Origin: Piromyces finnis
Taxonomy: Eukaryota; Neocallimastigomycota; Neocallimastigomycetes; Neocallimastigales; Neocallimastigaceae
Direction of reading: 5' to 3'
Assembly: GCA_002104945.1 (NCBI GenBank)
Contig: MCFH01000052.1
Location: 1 to 64,000 of the forward strand
Length of the DNA: 64,000 bases
The translations under genes and the position numbers were made by a program. The notes under the pieces were generated by a model. That model made no database searches. It was not told where the DNA came from and was given only the letters and a program-made list of their open reading frames with translations. Positions 12,279 through 22,900 of the stretch are shown one piece after another; within the stretch, counting starts at the first letter, position 1, and every line of letters starts with the position of its first letter.

Positions 12279-13319
12279 TGTAGTAATTATATTGTAATGT
12301 ATATAATAAATAGTACAATATAATTACTTATTGATAACTCAATATTAAAATTTAATATTAAATTATATGTATATAGAAAGAAAAAAAATAATAAAAAATT
12401 AAATATAGAATTAAGATTAGAACTTAGCGAGTTTATTATAAGGATTTATAATAAACAACAAAAACACAAATGGGAAGGAGGATAAGAGTGAGATGTATTA
12501 AAATTATGTTTTAATAATATGTTTTTTATTAAAATAGAATTATTTGTTATTTATTATAATTAATTTTTTTCTTATAATAATAACTCTTGAATTTCTAAAG
12601 AATTTCAAGAGTGTCTTATTTATATTTTTATTAGAAATTAAGGTTAAATAAATGGGTTCTAATCTTAACAAATTAAATGTTTAGGAAAAGACTAGAAGAA
12701 AAACCTAAACAAGTTTTCGACCAATATTCTAATCATATTAGTCATCGTGTAAATTTTAAGTAAAACCAATTATAATAATCGGGAAAACCTTAAAATACCG
12801 ATTTCCTAAAGTAAATCCGTGTTTAGATATAATATGTAAATTAATTAGTAATACACAATTAAATTACAGGATTCTTATATATAAATATTATTTAAAAATC
12901 AAATGTATAAAATATTATTTAACTAAATAAATTAAATAAATAAATTAAGTGCATAAAATATTATTTAACTAAATAAATTAAATAAATAAATTAAGTGCAT
13001 AAAATATTATTTAACTAAATAAATTAAATAAATAAATTAAGTGCATAAAATATTATTTAACTAAATAAATTAAATAAGTAAATTAAGTGCATAAAATATT
13101 ATTTAACTAAATAAATTAAATAAATAAATTAAGTGTATAAAATATTATTTAACTAAATAAATTAAATAAATAAATTAAGTGCATAAATTATTATTTAACT
13201 AAATAAATTAAATAAATAAATTAAGTGTATAGAATATTATGTAACTAAATAAATAAATAAATTATTAAACTAATAAGAAATATTAATTATTTAGATTGAA
13301 ATAATTATTATTTCTTACA
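12279..13319 (-). repeat. Element C 3' LTR (1041 bp)
   Basis: TG...CA ends. It is the same sequence as the split 5' LTR, except that it holds eight rather than six 46-bp units, which accounts for nearly all of the 93-bp length difference. In element sense it starts TGTAAGAAATAATAATTATTTC, a near-perfect palindrome. Confidence 0.92.
12905..13262. repeat. 46-bp minisatellite, about eight units
   Basis: Units of the form ataaaatattatttaactaa...aagtgc repeat every 46 bp; the last unit is degenerate. The other LTR has six units (about 30738-30995), and the solo LTR at 37705 has about four diverged ones. Confidence 0.9.
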
Positions 13320-14703
13320 TTACCCCTTTTATATCTGGTTCCTTCAAATCGTCGTTTCTATTTATATATGGCTCTAATTGGGATATATGAAATACCGGAT
13401 GTAGGTGTAAGTTTTCTGGTAATTCCAAGCGGTAGTTCATTCTTTCCCTCTTCTCCAAAATACGAAATGGTCCAAGATATTGAGTGGAAAGTTTCTTAGA
13501 AGGTTCGTTAGAAAAATAATGTCTTCTCAACATTACTAAATCATTAATTTGTAAAGAGGGTCCAACGGATTTTTTTCTATCACCAAATTTTTTGAAATCC
13601 TCTTTAGCTTTCATAAGGTGTTGTCGAAGTGCGTCAAAATGAGAGGCCCAATTTCTTGTTAGTACAGAAGCATTATCCTTTAGGAGAATCGGAGGGGAAT
13701 CAATAGTGCAATTGGGATGGAATCCATAATTAGCGTGAAATGGTGTTTGATTAATTGATCTATTAATAGAGTTGTTATATGCCATTTCACAGAGAGGGAG
13801 ATAGTAGCACCATTCATTTTGGGATGAAGAACAATAACATCTAAGATACTGTTCGATGACAGCATTCGCTCTCTCAATTTGTCCATTGGATTGTTGATGG
13901 AAAGCGGTAGCAAGACTTGGTTTAGCATGAATAGCGGAGCATAAAGAAGTCCAAAATTGAGATGAAAATTGAGAGCCATGGTCAGAAACTATTACTTTAG
14001 GAAATCCATGATATCTGAACACTTGGGACAATAGGAGTTTAGCAGTGAGGTCAGCAGAGGGGATGTCTGCACAAGGCACTAGATGAACCATCTTTGTTAG
14101 ATGATCAGCAGCAACCATGATGCATGTACAATCTTTAGATGGAGGCAAAGAGACAATAAAATCAACGCCAATAACTTCCCAGGGTTTTGTAGGAATAGGA
14201 AGAGGTAATAATTTACCATAAGGCTTATGTCTACGAATCTTACCTCTACTGCAGACATCACACGAAAGAACATAATTTGAGATATCTTTCTTCATATTAG
14301 GCCACCAGTAGGATCTTTTGAGTTTTTCAAAAGTCCTATCTACCCCCTGATGGCCACTAGTTGGAGCATCATGGAAGGATTTAAGTAATCTTACCTTGAG
14401 TGAAGATGGAACGATGATGCGTTTTTGGAAATGTAAAACACCATCAATAAGACTAAATAATGAACTATTAATGTTTCCGGAGCTCGATTTAATTTTATTT
14501 AAAGTATTTCGACAAAATTTGTCGCCTTTTTGAGCACTGATAAGGTTGTCAATATTATCATTCATTGAGCAACAAAATACATCATTATTATTAAATATCG
14601 TTACAGGTTTCATATTAGTTTTTTTTTTTATAGTCTGGTCGTCTTGATAACGCGTCGGATTTCCCACTTTTTGAACCTGGCCTGAATGCAATTCTAAAAT
14701 CAA
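13315..14703 (-). CDS. Element C integrase (end of pol)
   Basis: This frame of 462 residues encodes the integrase half of pol, which joins retrotransposon cDNA to the host chromosome. Visible in order are the HHCC zinc-binding domain (HDAPTSGHQGVDRTFEKLKR... then CDVC) near residues 110-150, the DDE core with D in GVDFIVSL (about 175), D in VSDHGSQF (about 240) and E in NAVIEQY (about 285), then the GPY/F region QYLGPFRILEKRERMNYRLE. It ends shortly after HPVFHISQLEPY without a chromodomain. The stop codon lies inside the 3' LTR. The first roughly 40 codons overlap the preceding frame. The real product is probably a gag-pol polyprotein, since the two frames meet at an A11 run (14619-14629) and removing one A would join them. 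Confidence 0.88.
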   Translation of the reverse strand: MILELHSGQVQKVGNPTRYQDDQTIKKKTNMKPVTIFNNNDVFCCSMNDNIDNLISAQKGDKFCRNTLNKIKSSSGNINSSLFSLIDGVLHFQKRIIVPSSLKVRLLKSFHDAPTSGHQGVDRTFEKLKRSYWWPNMKKDISNYVLSCDVCSRGKIRRHKPYGKLLPLPIPTKPWEVIGVDFIVSLPPSKDCTCIMVAADHLTKMVHLVPCADIPSADLTAKLLLSQVFRYHGFPKVIVSDHGSQFSSQFWTSLCSAIHAKPSLATAFHQQSNGQIERANAVIEQYLRCYCSSSQNEWCYYLPLCEMAYNNSINRSINQTPFHANYGFHPNCTIDSPPILLKDNASVLTRNWASHFDALRQHLMKAKEDFKKFGDRKKSVGPSLQINDLVMLRRHYFSNEPSKKLSTQYLGPFRILEKRERMNYRLELPENLHLHPVFHISQLEPYINRNDDLKEPDIKGVM

Positions 14704-17128
14704 ATTTAGAAAGAAAAAGGCTCCAGCGTATCTGCCTTTGGTTTAGATGCTGAGGCTTCTTAAGATATAACAGATTTTTGTGATCTGTAATTATCTGAAC
14801 GGGGTACTTAGCACCTTCCAGATGGTGTCTCCAGGTATCGAAAGCAGTTATAATTGCCAAAAGTTCTTTATCGTATATAGTATAATTAGTTTCGGCATTG
14901 TTAAGTGATCTGGAGTGGAAGGCAACTGGATGTAATAAATTATCAAGATCGCTGATTTGGGAGAGAACACAACCAACAGCAAAATCGCTTGCGTCGGTTT
15001 CGACAATATACTCTTTTTCCGGATCAGGAAAGATTAATATTTCTCCGACTCTAAATGCGTCCTTTAATTTATTAAAAGAGTTTTCAGCACAGTCATCCCA
15101 AATAAATTCATTACCCTTTTTTAGCAATTTACGCAAAGGTTCCATGTAAGAAGCGAAATCTTTGATGAATTTTCTGTAGAAATTACAAAGACCAAGAAAG
15201 CTTTGTAATTCCTTAATATTTTTTGGTATCGGCCAGTCTAATACTGACTTAACCTTATTCTTATCCATAGACAAACCCTTAGTAGAAACAGTAAAACCTA
15301 AGAATGTAGTTTCAGAAACATGAAAGTCACATTTCTCCAACTTAACGTATAATCCATTATCCAGGAGTAATTTAAGAACTATCCGAACGTGATTTATATG
15401 CTCTTGGAGGGAACAAGAGTAGATGATGATATCATCAAGATATACTTGCACAAAGGATCCTATGGTGTTGTTAAGGGTATCTTGGACAAAACGTTGAAAT
15501 ACAGATGGAGCATTTCTTAATCCAAAAGGCATCACCAGATATTCGAAATGCCCTAACGGTGTCCTGAAAGCAGTGAGATATTCGTGACCTTCTTTAACCC
15601 TTACCAAATTGTATGCAGATCTGAGGTCTAAGCGGGTATAAATATTAGCGCCTTTAAAAGATTCAATTAGATCATTGATTCTTGGGATCGGGTAGCTATT
15701 ACGAATGGTGATGGCATTCAGACGTCTGTAATCAACACACAATCTAAGGGTTCCATCGTGTTTCTTAACAAAGAGAACTGGGGCTCCAGCAGGCGATTTG
15801 GATTTTCTAATGAAGTTCTTTTTTAAATTATCTTTAATATACTCCTTTAACGTGTTCATTTCGGGTACAGTGAGGGAGTATATTGGTCCAAAATATAATT
15901 GACCACCAGGGATAAGGTCTATAGAAATATCATATTCCCGGTGAGGTGGTAGTTTCTCGGCTTCTTTCTTTTCAAAAACTGATTTAAGGTCAGAGTAATA
16001 CTGGCTAATTATCACATACTTAGTCTGATCATTGTTATTTGTTTCTTCACCAATAGGCATAGCTGCGCAAAAGTCTGTATCAAGAAGATCATCCTCAGAG
16101 ATCATATCAGGAATAATAGAATCAAGATTATTTTTCTTATTTGCTTCCTTATCTTCTACCATGGAAGCAGTAATATTATCATATTGTCTAAAAATTTTGT
16201 TCTTTTTTGAGGAGGGACAGTGAGACCCACAGAAACTACCGATGAAGTAAATTTTATTGGTTTTATAATTGATGAAGGGGTTGTGTAAGGATAACCAATC
16301 CCTTCCGAGAATTCCATTAATACCTTGAAGAGAGAGGTCAGCAATGCAAAACTCAAAAGTCTCTGAATGGTCCATTATCTTCAACTTCAGAGGTTTGGTA
16401 GTTTGCTTTATTGTCATACTCTTTCCGTTTGGAAGTTGAATGTTTATGGGAGAGGAGAGTCCAGAAGTTTGAATTTTGGTATTGTTAGCAAAGTTCTTAC
16501 ATATAAAACTTCTTGCAGAACCTGAATCTATTAGTAAATTTACCTTTACGTTTTTTCCATTTACAAATAGGTAAAATGATGTAGTAATGGATGTCTTCCT
16601 ATTCGGAGTATAATTTGCAGAGAGTATGTCATTTTTGAATTTATTTTTCCTTTGATGAAAGTGCTTTGAGTGTTTTTCTATTTTGTTTAGTTCTTTTCTC
16701 CTTTTAAAATAGGATTTGCTATCTCTAGAATTTCTGTTCTTTTCCCTTAGACAATTTTCTAAATAACATTTCTTATCTAATCCTATGATTATGTTAGTTG
16801 CATCAAATAATGAATTGGGTTTTTCTAACTTATCAAATTCGTCACGAACACGATTATCAAGACCTTTTCCAATTATATCAATTAGTACTTCATCAGGCCA
16901 TCCTAGACGTCCAGCCAACCTTCGAAATTCGATAGTGTATTCAACAACACTACCTAACTGGAGTTGCTTAAGTTTCCACAGCTTTTCCATTATCACATAT
17001 TTCTGCTTCCTTTCACTTCCAACATCGAAATTATCCAGTAGAAGATTCTTAAATTGATCATAGCTTATTTTCTTAATAGTTCCATCTATTAAGAGGGAGA
17101 GTCCCCATTTTCTTGCATTTCCAGACAA
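14615..17128 (-). CDS. Element C gag C-terminus, protease, RT and RNase H
   Basis: The 837-residue frame contains the end of a retrotransposon gag, then a basic linker, an aspartic protease with LLIDSGSARSF near residue 200, reverse transcriptase with the YLDD catalytic motif at 15432-15443 in VYLDDIIIYS, and RNase H (IVETDASDFAVGCVLSQ, YDKELLAI, TDHKNLLYL). It ends just after DALSRRPDY at the A11 run. No CCHC zinc knuckle is visible between gag and protease, unlike A and B. The upstream in-frame sequence continues past the first Met to about 17268, so the annotated start is not a true start: gag begins at 17400 in another frame. Homology to the A and B pol frames is obvious throughout. Confidence 0.88.
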   Translation of the reverse strand: MSGNARKWGLSLLIDGTIKKISYDQFKNLLLDNFDVGSERKQKYVIMEKLWKLKQLQLGSVVEYTIEFRRLAGRLGWPDEVLIDIIGKGLDNRVRDEFDKLEKPNSLFDATNIIIGLDKKCYLENCLREKNRNSRDSKSYFKRRKELNKIEKHSKHFHQRKNKFKNDILSANYTPNRKTSITTSFYLFVNGKNVKVNLLIDSGSARSFICKNFANNTKIQTSGLSSPINIQLPNGKSMTIKQTTKPLKLKIMDHSETFEFCIADLSLQGINGILGRDWLSLHNPFINYKTNKIYFIGSFCGSHCPSSKKNKIFRQYDNITASMVEDKEANKKNNLDSIIPDMISEDDLLDTDFCAAMPIGEETNNNDQTKYVIISQYYSDLKSVFEKKEAEKLPPHREYDISIDLIPGGQLYFGPIYSLTVPEMNTLKEYIKDNLKKNFIRKSKSPAGAPVLFVKKHDGTLRLCVDYRRLNAITIRNSYPIPRINDLIESFKGANIYTRLDLRSAYNLVRVKEGHEYLTAFRTPLGHFEYLVMPFGLRNAPSVFQRFVQDTLNNTIGSFVQVYLDDIIIYSCSLQEHINHVRIVLKLLLDNGLYVKLEKCDFHVSETTFLGFTVSTKGLSMDKNKVKSVLDWPIPKNIKELQSFLGLCNFYRKFIKDFASYMEPLRKLLKKGNEFIWDDCAENSFNKLKDAFRVGEILIFPDPEKEYIVETDASDFAVGCVLSQISDLDNLLHPVAFHSRSLNNAETNYTIYDKELLAIITAFDTWRHHLEGAKYPVQIITDHKNLLYLKKPQHLNQRQIRWSLFLSKFDFRIAFRPGSKSGKSDALSRRPDYKKKN

Positions 17129-17400
17129 TTTATTGATTACAAAAGAGGTTCTTGATTCTTCATTTCTAAAGGATTCTGGATGTTCCTTAAAAAATTCTTC
17201 ACTTTGAATTAAAGTTTCAAGTATATTTGCTGGATTTTTTGTTTCATTCTCTTTAGAAAGGATGCCATTAGGGGAAAAAAAGCAGGAATGAAATCAGTAA
17301 TAGCTGTGATAAGCTTGGAAGTTTGGGGATCTTGTACTCCATTATTTTTTTCATTAATATTTTGAGCAATATTTATTTCATTACGTTCGGGGTAGTCCAT
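17129..17400 (-). pseudogene. Element C gag N-terminus with frameshift
   Basis: The ATG at 17400 opens a frame (MDYPERNEINIAQ...) that leaves register at a T7C4 run near 17264-17276. The continuing gag frame, recognisable by LIQSEEFFKEHPESF and by running straight into the 837-residue frame, is offset by one base. Adding one base at the run would join them. This could be a true mutation or a consensus error in a homopolymer. Confidence 0.75.
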
Positions 17401-17440
17401 ATTATTTTTTCCAATATTATTGAAATAATATATTATATAT

Positions 17441-17709
17441 AAAAAAAAATAGTATTAGTGATGGAAATATATATAAATATATAATTATTTTATTTTATTT
17501 TATTTTTTTTTTTTTTTTTATTATTCTAATTATTATTATTCTAATTCTAATTATTATTATTATTATTCTTTTTTTTTTTTTTTTTTTTTTTATATATATA
17601 TATATATCTTGTTTGATTGATTGGTTTTAAAAAAAAAAAAAATAAAATAAAATAAAATAATTATATATTTATATATATTTCCATCACTAATACTATTTTT
17701 TTTTTTTTT
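17441..17709. repeat. Long inverted repeat in the element C leader
   Basis: About 75 bp at 17441-17519 is repeated almost perfectly in reverse at about 17629-17709. Both arms carry tagtattagtgatgg and a run of tattt units. A poly-T/ATT spacer of about 110 bp separates them. It lies between the 5' LTR and the gag ATG of element C. Confidence 0.85.
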
Positions 17710-17724
17710 CAATGTTTGTTGGAG

Positions 17725-17736
17725 AAGAGTTATTAT
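17725..17736 (-). promoter_or_regulatory. Element C putative self-priming primer-binding site
   Basis: The first 12 bases inside the 5' LTR in element sense, ATAATAACTCTT, are perfectly complementary to AAGAGTTATTAT within the C LTR (30410-30421). No TGG-type tRNA primer site is adjacent. Confidence 0.7.
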
Positions 17737-17777
17737 TGTAGTAATTATATTGTAATGTATATAATAAATAGTACAAT
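17737..17777 (-). repeat. Element C 5' LTR, inner end cut off by element A
   Basis: These 41 bases begin TGTAGTAATTATATTG, identical to the start of the LTR at 12279. They end with ACAAT (17773-17777), the left target copy of element A. The rest of this LTR resumes at 30153. Confidence 0.92.
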
Positions 17778-18381
17778 TGTAAAGATATCAAACGCCTCTG
17801 TTTGATATCTTTAATGTAACTTAAGCCACAAGTATTATTGTTTAAGTTACACAAATTATATTCAGAAAAAGAAAATGAGACATAATTTATTTATTAATAA
17901 TTAAAGTTTAAAACAAAATAAATTATTAGTTTATTTTTAATGTTTAACAAGTAAATTAATATTCTCAATTTAAATCCCTAGTTTTAGTATTTTTTTTTCA
18001 TAGAAATAAATAAATAATAAATGATTAATATATCAATAATACATGGGCACATATTCAAATTGAATAGTACTTAATTTGAATTGCCAATTGTATTTTACTA
18101 AAAATAGTTATAGTTTAAATATTTATTAATAATTAAGATTTTAGTGTAGATTTTAAATAATAATATATAAGAAATAAATAGTTATAATATAATATAAATG
18201 TATTTAGGAAAAATATAAATAGAAGATATTTTTCATCATTTTATCGATGTAATTGTTATTATTAAAATTCTATTATAATAAAAGATATTTTTAATAAAAC
18301 AATTTTTTATTTTTATTTTAAATTTAGTGTTATTGTAATAGAATAGATATCCTAATCTATTCTTTCTGTGTCGCCATTACA
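17778..18381 (+). repeat. Element A 5' LTR (604 bp)
   Basis: TG...CA ends. It opens with a perfect 13-bp hairpin, AAAGATATCAAAC (17781-17793) with 17800-17812, then a 10-bp stem, TGTAACTTAA (17815-17824) with 17842-17851. Confidence 0.95.
18214..18259 (+). promoter_or_regulatory. Element A predicted core promoter and transcript start
   Basis: A TATAAAT box lies at 18214-18220. About 30 bases downstream is GTAATTGTTAT (18249-18259), which is perfectly complementary to the first 11 bases after the LTR. In Tf1-type self-priming this segment would be the RNA 5' end. The start site is inferred from complementarity and TATA spacing. Confidence 0.65.
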
Positions 18382-18392
18382 ATAACAATTAC
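18382..18392 (+). promoter_or_regulatory. Element A putative self-priming primer-binding site
   Basis: ATAACAATTAC immediately follows the LTR and is the reverse complement of 18249-18259. No TGG motif is adjacent, so a tRNA 3' end is an unlikely primer. Confidence 0.7.
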
Positions 18393-18822
18393 CTAACTAC
18401 TTCAAGAGTACGTTAGGATATCTACTACTGTCAGAAGAAGAATTTATAGAAGAACTTGGTTGCTACCATAGAAGAAGAATCTACCGAAGTACTTGGTTGC
18501 TACCACAGAAGAAGAATTTATAGAAGAACTTGGTTGCTACCATAGAAGAAGAATTACTGAAACAATTATAGGTTAAACTCTGTTGCTGCCCTTATTAAAG
18601 GAATTCTACCGAAGGAATCAATATATAGATACAAAACTTGTTCGACACTGCTTTGCAGAACGCGTTTGAATAACTTTTGTATTTAAATAGATTGTATTAG
18701 TGTAAAAAAAAAAAAAAATTAAGATTACATACTTGAAACAGTAGTAAGAAAACATTTTTTATTTTATTTAATAGTTTACGTTGGAGGCCTTAATTAGTGA
18801 GTTTGAAAGTTTAAATTTAGAG

Positions 18823-19312
18823 ATGGGTGATAGGACTGTGGGTGTTTCTGGGAATTCGGGGAACATTATTAATGCTCCACCGATATTTTCTGGTAAACAA
18901 AGAGAATTGGATGGATTTTTAACCAGAGTTGAGTTGGTATTTCGTACTCGACCGACACTGTATAATACAGATCGAGTCAAGGTCGACTTCGTTATATCAT
19001 ACTTCTCTGGTAAACCTTTGGAATGGACTTCAGTGTTGATGAAGAATAATAGTGGGGTTTTAAATCATTATGATGAATTTGTAGATAGGTTGAAGGCTAA
19101 TTTTGGCAGTTATAGATACGATACCGTTGTAGCTAACGGTAAATTAGATAATCTTCGCCAAAGGAAACTTGGTCAGGTATTAGATTACATTACCGAGTTT
19201 CAACGTATTAGCCAAAATTCAAGCTTTAATGATAGCGCAAAAATCTACATGTTTCTGAAAGGTTTATTACCACCACTTAGGGAGAAGTTGGCTTTCATTG
19301 AATCAAACCCAA
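18823..19312 (+). CDS. Element A gag, 5' part (split by element B)
   Basis: Encodes the N-terminal part of a retrotransposon Gag, the structural protein of the particle. Typical Ty3/gypsy gag blocks are visible: FSGKQRELDGFLTRVEL near residue 25, ISYFSGKPLEWTSVL near 60 and a KLGQVLDYITEFQRI block near 115. The first ATG in frame is at 18823; an in-frame stop at 18772 limits the 5' end. The frame is cut after the CCCAA target copy at 19308-19312. The few codons beyond, to a stop at 19317, belong to the inserted LTR. A related, decayed gag lies at 47477-47708. Confidence 0.9.
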
Positions 19313-19721
19313 TGTAAAGAACTAATGTTCAATAAATAAAAACACAAATATATAAAAAGGAAAATAATAAAAGCAAATAAAAATTTTATTATTGAACACT
19401 TAACAAAATTATAACAGGTTAGTGTTTAATAATTTTATTTTTATTATAAAATTTCTTTGTTAATAAAAACTCGAATTCAAAATAATTTTTTGAGAAATTT
19501 CACTCGTATTTATATAAATGTTTTTAAAAGTAAATTTATAAAAATTTTACAACTTAATTTTTTAAGCCAATCAGAAATTATCTTCTTTGGTAAAATTTCG
19601 TTATAAAATATTTTAATAATTAAAAAAAAGATATTAATGAGGTTTCGAACTCGAGTAGTTCAAACCAAGGTCTTAGTTACTAACCACTAAGACAGGTTAC
19701 TAATTTCTATGATTCGTTACA
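19313..19721 (-). repeat. Element B 3' LTR (409 bp)
   Basis: Same sequence as 25033-25441, TG...CA. The two hairpins described for the 5' copy are also present here. Confidence 0.95.
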
Positions 19722-19819
19722 TGGTCCTCCTCCAGGATTCGGATACCAGACGAATCAACTAAATTTATTTGTTACTTTATTATAAAAGAAATAATTGAAA
19801 CGAGTGAATACATTTTGAA

Positions 19820-19861
<42 letters not shown>

Positions 19862-19965
19862 TGAATATTAAATTATAAATATATTTTTTCATTTTCTATT
19901 TTCTATTTTCTATTCTCTTTTTCTCTTATCAATTACTAATTTTTTTTTTAAATTAATAACTATTA

Positions 19966-22900
19966 CTAATGTGAATTATTAAAGTTTTTAATTAGTTCAT
20001 CGCAGTTTAAATTACTTTCAGGTTCCCAAGATGCTTCTGAAAGCGGATAACCTTTCCATTTTATTAGATATTGAATCTTCCCATAATGCTTTCTTTTATC
20101 AAGTATTTCTTCTACTTCGTATTCTTCTTCTTCATTTACTATTATAGGTGGAGGTGGATCTTTGATTCTTCCAAAACTATCTTCATAATACGGTTCTAGG
20201 TTTGAAACATGAACAATTGGGTAAATCTTCAGCGATTTTGGTAATTCTAATTTATAAGTGAGATTAGAGATTTTACTAATTATCCTAAACGGGCCAAGTT
20301 TCCTAGGATTAAATTTTTTATTTCCTTTATGAATTATCAAGGAGCTATCCAACCATACTTTGTCACCAGTCTTGAATGTCGGAGGTTCTTGTCTATACTT
20401 GTCGGCATATTTCTTTTGAACTTGGATGGCCTTCTTTAAGTTTTCTTTTAGTTTCTCCATTAGGTCTTCAAAGTCTCTTGTAAACTCTTCAGCTCTTGGA
20501 ACATTCGTTTGGTCAGGAATTACCGGAGAGTATTTTGGGTGATAACCATAATTTAGGAAGAATGGTGAGAATTTTGTTGAGTCTTGAACAGCATTATTGT
20601 AACTGAATTCTGCCAATGGAAGAAAGTTGATCCAGTTTGTTCCTTTATAATTAGAAAAGCATCTTAAATATTGTTCAACAACGGAGTTTACCCTCTCCGT
20701 TTGGCCATTGGATTGATGATGATATGGTGAAGAATATTTAACATTGACGTCCAAAGATTGACAAATAGATTTCCAAAATTTCGAAGTGAATTGCGCGCCT
20801 CTATCGGAAATAATTTCAGAGGGGAGACCGTGAATTTTGAAAATATAATTCAAAAAAGCAAAAGCAGTATCAGAAGCAGAAGGAATACCTTTAAAGGGAA
20901 TGAGGTGGCACATTTTAGTAAGGCGGTCAACTACAACAAGAATAGTGTTAAATCCATCCGAAGGAGGGAGGTCAGTAATGAAATCCATAGAAATAGAAGC
21001 CCAAGGATGGTCACTAATCTCAAGGGGTTGAAGTAAACCATATGGTTTATGACGAGAAGGCTTGGAGCGGCAACAAATCTCGCAAGATCGGATATAATTC
21101 TTAACATCAATAGAAATGGATGGCCACCAAAAGTCACGAGAGATCAAAGAAATAGTTTTGCGGATACCAAAATGACCGGCAGAGGGGGAATCATGACAGA
21201 GTTTCAAAACGGAGGGACGGCATTTTAAAGGGACATAGATTCTACTATCAAAAAGAAGAAAACTATTACTAAGGGAGAATTTATTACTTTGTGGATGTGG
21301 AGCTGGGAGATTCTTATTTTCAAGAAAATTGCAAATGTCAATGTAAAAAGAGTCGTTCACATATTCAGATAATATTTCATCATTAAGAGAAGAAATGGAA
21401 CAAATCAAAGCGCAGAAATTCTCAGGGCGTAAAACCGAAAAAGGAGCATCAGAAGGAAGAGAGGAATCCATATAATCAGGTCTTCGTGAAAGCGCATCAG
21501 GTTTACCATTAGATGAACCAGAGCGGTAGAGAATTTTAAAGTTAAATTCGGAAAGGAAAAGGGCCCAACGAACAAGACGTTGTGACATTTTTTCCGGTTT
21601 CTTTTGATATAGTAAGTTTCGATGATCTGAATAAATAGTAAACGGGGTTAAAGCACCTTTGAGAAAATGTCGCCAAGTTTCAAGAGCATTAACAATAGCT
21701 AAAAGTTCTTTATCGTATATAGGATAGTTTCTTTCAGCGGAAGTAAGAGATCTTGAATAGAAAGCGACAGGATGGATCATTTTATCATCAGGAGATTTTT
21801 GAGACAGAACTGCTCCTATAGCAAAGTTGCTAGAGTCGGTTTCAACAATAAAGGGAAGATCACGATTTGGGTGAGACAGGATGGGAGCAGATGAAATTAA
21901 TGATTTAATGGTATTAAATGCATCAAGAGCTTCAGAGGAAAAATCAAATTTAACGTTTTTACGAAGTAGTCTGTGAAGGGGTTGTGCAACTTTGGCAAAA
22001 TTAGGAATAAACCGACGATAGTAGTTGGCTAGGCCAATAAAAGATTGAACTTCCTTGACACTGGACGGAACTGGCCAATTAATAATAGCAGAAACTTTAT
22101 TGGGGTCCATATGTATACCTTCAGAGGATATCCGATGACCAAGGAAATCAATAGAGGAAACAAAGAATTCACACTTTTCAAGCTTAGCATAAAGACCAGC
22201 ATTTCTTAAGCGATCCAGGACTTCGATAACGTGCTTAATGTGGGATTTATGGTTTTCAGAAAAAATAATTAAATCGTCAATATATGAATAAACAAAAATC
22301 CCTAGAATATTTTCCAGAACATCATTGATAAAATGCTGAAAAACAGCCGGGGCGTTTTTCAGTCCGAATGGCATTACCAGGTATTCAAAGTGGCCGAATT
22401 TGCAGGTGAAAGCTGTTTTATATTCATCACCCTTTTTGATTCGGACCAAATTATATGCTGATCGTAAATCCAATTTTGAGAAGATTTTCGCTTTACCAAG
22501 ATGCTCTAGCATATCTTGAATCAGAGGTAGAGGATAGGAATCTCTAATGGTAATTTTGTTGAGTTCCCTATAATCTTGACAAAGACGGAGTTCACCATTC
22601 TTTTTAGGAACGAAAAGTACAGGCGCACCAGCAGGAGATTTGGATTTCCTAATGAAACCCTTTTTGAGGTTTTCATCGATATAATCCTTCAAAACTCTTG
22701 TTTCTTCGTCTGTTAGTGGGTAGATTGGTCCATAAAATAGCTTGGCATTTTCGATTAGGTTTATTTGGCAATCATAAGGACGATGAGGTGGTAATTGAGC
22801 AGCAGAAGATTCGCTAAAGACGTCCATATATGATTCTAATTCCTTCGGAAGTTTAGTAGTAGGATTTGAGTCTTTAAAAGAGTTTTTTGGTGAACAAGAA

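Noticed and set aside
12905-13262. Regularly spaced repeats that could suggest a CRISPR array
   Set aside because: The units are contiguous 46-bp tandem copies with no unique spacers, within a eukaryotic LTR.
18781-18822. Gag start of element A at a TTG codon
   Set aside because: An ATG 42 bases downstream at 18823 is in frame and fits gag length; TTG starts are unusual in eukaryotes.
19640-19710. Possible tRNA gene (and its twin at 25355-25425)
   Set aside because: It lies in both LTRs of element B and folds into two hairpins, with no acceptor stem or anticodon arm.
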